A stretch of DNA of 6,650 nucleotides from JBDRGC01 sp043818215. Its GTDB lineage: Bacteria; Chloroflexota; Anaerolineae; Anaerolineales; UBA11858. The notes under the pieces are model-generated. The model saw only the letters and a program-made list of their open reading frames with translations. It did not search any database and was not told the origin of the DNA. The stretch spans positions 1-6,650 of the forward strand of contig JBDRGC010000252.1 of NCBI GenBank assembly GCA_043818215.1, written 5' to 3'. Shown piece by piece: positions 5,078 through 6,650 of this stretch (position 1 is its first letter; every line of letters begins with the position of its first letter). A program made the translations under genes and the position numbers.

Positions 5078-5083
5078 TATAAT
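5078..5083 (+). promoter_or_regulatory. Candidate -10 box (TATAAT)
   Basis: A perfect TATAAT lies 46 bases before the ATG at 5130, with a second, weaker TATACT at 5087-5092. No good -35 hexamer stands at 16-18 bp; TGGACA (5048-5053) is 24 bp away. The gap before this gene is AT-rich just here, so a promoter is likely but its exact form is uncertain. Confidence 0.45.
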
Positions 5084-5118
5084 AGATATACTCGTTTTAT
5101 ATTTAGGATTGGACGTGT

Positions 5119-5124
5119 GAGGAA
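5119..5124 (+). promoter_or_regulatory. Shine-Dalgarno site (GAGGAA)
   Basis: GAGGAA ends five bases before ATG 5130, an ideal distance. It contrasts with wecB, the acetyltransferase and the glycosyltransferase, none of which has a visible site. Confidence 0.65.
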
Positions 5125-5129
5125 ATATT

Positions 5130-5837
5130 ATGGTAACAGCTAATTACCCCATCGATATCAAGCGGACACTGAGCACAGCATTTGGAGAGCGCCAAACCGA
5201 GGTGTTGGCCCAGGTGATTCACGCGGCTTACAGTGACCTGGTTCATACCGGCGATTTCAATGAATTGAAAAGTATTGTCCGCGATCTGGCGCTGGCCCAG
5301 AGGCGCACTGAGCAGCGTGTGGAAGAACTGGCGCAGGCTCAAGGGCGCACCGAGCAGCGTGTGGAGGAACTGGCGCAGGCCCAGGGGCGCACCGAGGACG
5401 CGTTGCAGCAATTGACCGTAGCCGTCGGAAAACTCAGCCAACAAGTGGGAGGCCTGAGTGACCGGATGGGCGGCGATTTGGAAGACGCAGCCTACATCAC
5501 GCTCTACGATGTACTGGGCCGCGAGTTCGGTTGGGAAGTAGGGGAATTGGAGCGCACTTACCAGACCTGGGGAGACAAGCTATATGAGGTCGACACCTTT
5601 GGAGAAGCCCGCGACCCTCAGCGTCCAGGTGAGACGATCTGGATAGTAGGAGAGACCAAATTCAACCTGACGTTGCGGGAGGTCCAGCCTTTCGAGCAGT
5701 TGGTGGCAGCGGCGCGGCAATATTTGGATGGGGAGGTATTTGGAGTGTGTTTCTGCTACCGGGCGCGGCCTGAAGTGCAGCAGGCTGTGAAGGATGCCGG
5801 TCTACGGCTGGTGTTCTCGTATGGGCGCATGAAGTAA
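5130..5837 (+). CDS. Coiled-coil protein with PD-(D/E)XK nuclease-like domain
   Basis: The protein has 235 residues and no assigned function. Residues 1-50 are helical. Residues 52-113 form a coiled coil built on a 14-residue repeat (RRTEQRVEELAQAQ, then GRTEQRVEELAQAQ, then GRTEDALQQL). The C-terminal half (about 114-235) resembles the PD-(D/E)XK nuclease-like domains that end many such proteins in Chloroflexota and cyanobacteria (DUF3782-like). Candidate catalytic residues are Glu118, Asp155 (LYEVDTF) and Glu175/Lys177 in IVGETKF. No signal peptide or membrane segment is seen. It has its own TATAAT and Shine-Dalgarno, so it is probably transcribed apart from the polysaccharide genes. Proteins of this type are often multicopy; a role in DNA processing is only an inference from the fold. 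The D...ExK spacing suggests an intact site, but cleavage activity is not established. Confidence 0.8.
   Translation: MVTANYPIDIKRTLSTAFGERQTEVLAQVIHAAYSDLVHTGDFNELKSIVRDLALAQRRTEQRVEELAQAQGRTEQRVEELAQAQGRTEDALQQLTVAVGKLSQQVGGLSDRMGGDLEDAAYITLYDVLGREFGWEVGELERTYQTWGDKLYEVDTFGEARDPQRPGETIWIVGETKFNLTLREVQPFEQLVAAARQYLDGEVFGVCFCYRARPEVQQAVKDAGLRLVFSYGRMK
5295..5396 (+). repeat. 42-bp tandem repeat within the coiled-coil gene
   Basis: Two full 42-base copies (5295-5336, 5337-5378) and 18 bases of a third (5379-5396) differ at only a few positions. 42 bases is 14 codons, two coiled-coil heptads, so gain or loss of a copy keeps both reading frame and heptad register. Confidence 0.92.
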
Positions 5838-5869
5838 GTGGCAGAGGGATGAGGAAGCGGGGCAAGTTC

Positions 5870-5912
5870 AGCTGAAAAGATATCTGCTTTCGCTGGCAGC
5901 TTTAGGTTTTTT
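5870..5912 (+). terminator. Weak hairpin plus T run after the coiled-coil gene
   Basis: AGCTG (5870-5874) can pair with CAGCT (5897-5901), with an inner AAAG/CTTT pairing (5876-5879 with 5887-5890), followed by TTTAGGTTTTTT. The stem is broken by a large internal loop, and the T run is also the edge of the GxxExxY flanking repeat, so this is a weak call. Confidence 0.22.
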
Positions 5913-6040
5913 ACCACGAAGACTCGAAGACACAAAAAAGCATTTGTGCCCTCGTGACTCATCGTGCCCTGTGGGTATTGTGGTGGAAGAGACAGGAACC
6001 AATGAATAATGTACCTGTGTCCGAAAAAGAAGATCAGATT
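5913..6040 (+). repeat. First copy of the GxxExxY leader and gene start
   Basis: This block shares with 6043-6205 the opening ACCACGAAGACTCGAAGACAC, then TTTGTGCC, CCCTGTGGGTATTGTGGTG, AAGAGA, an AACCAATGAAT start context and GAAAAAGAAGA in the coding part. The second copy has 19 more bases before the ATG. It also contains a small imperfect hairpin around CACAAA...TTTGTG (5931-5948). Confidence 0.85.
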
Positions 6041-6043
6041 TAA
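6002..6043 (+). pseudogene. 13-codon remnant of a GxxExxY gene
   Basis: ATG at 6002 opens MNNVPVSEKEDQI and then meets TAA at 6041-6043, which is the first part of the next leader copy (TAACCACGAAG). The peptide aligns with the intact protein below it (SEKEEKI at residues 11-17). It has AGGAA three bases before the ATG, a better ribosome site than that of the intact copy. The rest of the gene is absent, so this is a truncated duplicate and not a real small protein. Confidence 0.72.
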
Positions 6044-6205
6044 CCACGAAGACTCGAAGACACGAAAAACCGTTTGTGCCTTCGCGAAGCACAGTTCGTC
6101 CCGCTTGACTGGATGCCCTGTGGGTATTGTGGTGAAAGAGATGGCAACCAATGAATTACGCGCCTTTGTACGCGCCTTTGTCTGAAAAAGAAGAAAAGAT
6201 TGCAA
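6043..6205 (+). repeat. Second copy of the GxxExxY leader and gene start
   Basis: This is the direct repeat of 5913-6040, beginning within the stop codon of the remnant. It runs into the intact gene at 6151. The spacing from ACCACG to ATG is 108 bases here against 89 in the first copy. Confidence 0.85.
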
Positions 6206-6555
6206 CAGCAATTGTTGATGCGGCTTACAAAGTCCATCGGGAACTTGGGCCAGGATTGTTGGAGAGTGTGTATGAACCGTGTTTTTGCCATGAATTGGGC
6301 AAATCTGGATGGCAATATCAACGTCAAGTCGTTGTGCCTATTCTGTACGATGGTATCACCTTTGACGAAGGTTTGCGATTGGATGTGGTCGTTGAAAAAT
6401 TAGTGATTTGTGAGTTGAAAGCTATTGAAAGATTGCTGCCTGTGCATGAAGCACAGTTACTGAGTTACCTGAAATTAACAGGCAAGCGTCTCGGCTTTCT
6501 TATCAATTTTAATGTTCCGTTGATAAAACGCGGAAAAAAAAGAATGATTCGCTAA
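6151..6555 (+). CDS. GxxExxY family protein (PD-(D/E)XK-like)
   Basis: A complete 134-residue member of the GxxExxY family, a short, often multicopy family of unknown function related to PD-(D/E)XK nucleases. The naming motif is GLLESVY (Gly35, Glu38, Tyr41), preceded by IVDAAYKVHRELGPG. The nuclease-like core is RLDVVV (Asp78), then CELKA (Glu88, Lys90), HEAQLLSYL (Gln102) and the typical end GFLINFNVPLIKRGKKRMI. The ATG start follows the same AACCAATGAAT context as the truncated copy upstream; an in-frame TGA at 6133 excludes longer starts. The Shine-Dalgarno is weak (AAGAGA; the AGGAA of the first copy is changed to GGCAA). A 12-base tandem duplication gives YAPLYAPL at residues 3-10. GC is low (22 of 60 bases in 6361-6420, against 46 of 60 in 901-960), consistent with transfer. 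Confidence 0.9.
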   Translation: MNYAPLYAPLSEKEEKIATAIVDAAYKVHRELGPGLLESVYEPCFCHELGKSGWQYQRQVVVPILYDGITFDEGLRLDVVVEKLVICELKAIERLLPVHEAQLLSYLKLTGKRLGFLINFNVPLIKRGKKRMIR

Positions 6556-6557
6556 AC

Positions 6558-6587
6558 TTTGTGCCTTTGTGCCTTAGTGGTAAAAAA
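6558..6587. repeat. Right flanking repeat of the GxxExxY unit
   Basis: TTTGTGCCTTTGTGCC, then TTAGTGGT and A6, begins two bases after the gene's stop codon. It mirrors 5907-5936. Its CCTTAGTGGT part is also the reverse complement of the repeat starting at 6633, so the two can form a hairpin arm pair. Confidence 0.75.
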
Positions 6588-6632
6588 ATGAAGGAAACAG
6601 CAGAGCCAGATATGTTTCAGCCATTGATAATC

Positions 6633-6650
6633 ACCACTAAGACACCAAGG
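6633..6650. repeat. Start of another ACCACTAAGACAC repeat, cut by the window end
   Basis: ACCACTAAGACACCAAGG has the same orientation and nearly the same words as the leader repeats at 5913 and 6043. It may open a further unit outside the window. The 6588-6632 stretch before it shows nothing I can name. Confidence 0.6.

Larger units (their letters stand above)
5907..6587. mobile_element. Putative GxxExxY unit bounded by 30-bp imperfect inverted repeats
   Basis: The left end 5907-5936 (T6, then ACCACGAAGACTCGAAGACAC, then AAA, by position) and the right end 6558-6587 match as reverse complements at 25 of 30 positions by eye. Between them lie two copies of the leader, a 13-codon gene remnant and the intact GxxExxY gene. 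No transposase and no clear target duplication are seen, so mobility is inferred from structure only. The bracketed stretch is visibly lower in GC than the polysaccharide genes. Confidence 0.45.

Noticed and set aside
5756..6327. Minus-strand frames over the leader copies
   Set aside because: They share peptides such as FVSSSLRG/FVVK, the well-known translation of the cttcgtgtcttcgtggt repeat, and are antisense to real genes.
6534..6541. Programmed frameshift at the A8 run in the GxxExxY gene
   Set aside because: The frame is intact through the run and the C-terminus matches the family ending; there is nothing downstream to shift into.

Overview
The window looks like a chromosomal stretch from a free-living bacterium of moderate to high GC, most like the Chloroflexota (Anaerolineae type). 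The reasons are the dense 7- and 8-base tandem repeats that fill the gaps between genes, the GxxExxY-family gene bounded by 'accacgaag...cttagtggt' repeats, and a coiled-coil PD-(D/E)XK-like gene of a kind common in that phylum and in cyanobacteria. The taxon is an inference from style; there is no marker gene here.

Left two thirds (about 1-4690): a plus-strand surface-polysaccharide cluster. wecC (UDP-ManNAc dehydrogenase) and wecB (UDP-GlcNAc 2-epimerase) together turn UDP-GlcNAc into UDP-ManNAc and then UDP-ManNAcA. They are followed by a left-handed beta-helix O-acetyltransferase and a GT4-type glycosyltransferase, which plausibly decorate and transfer sugars of the same glycan. Nearly every gap holds short tandem arrays with period 7 or 8 (CAGGAAAC, CCAATTTA, RGAGATT, GATTCCTAATCCCC, ACTCGCYG, CATYCGC). 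The arrays also reach into the genes. They supply the stop codon of wecC, the C-terminal tail and stop of the acetyltransferase and the start codon of the glycosyltransferase, and they form low-complexity in-frame segments inside wecB and the glycosyltransferase. Between wecB and the acetyltransferase sits a 122-bp element with perfect 18-bp inverted ends, a 3-bp direct repeat on each side, and three directly abutting hairpins inside. It folds on paper into a four-way junction.

Middle (4690-5129): a 440-bp gap with a nested inverted-repeat element (about 4768-5030) flanked by CCCGTGG direct repeats, then a TATAAT box and a good Shine-Dalgarno site for the next gene.

Right end (5130-6650): accessory genes. 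One is a coiled-coil plus PD-(D/E)XK-like protein whose coiled coil grows by 42-bp tandem repeats. The other is a low-GC GxxExxY-family gene. The GxxExxY leader region is present twice in tandem; the first copy carries only the first 13 codons of the gene before the second copy begins. The whole block is bracketed by 30-bp imperfect inverted repeats, which suggests a mobile or formerly mobile unit.
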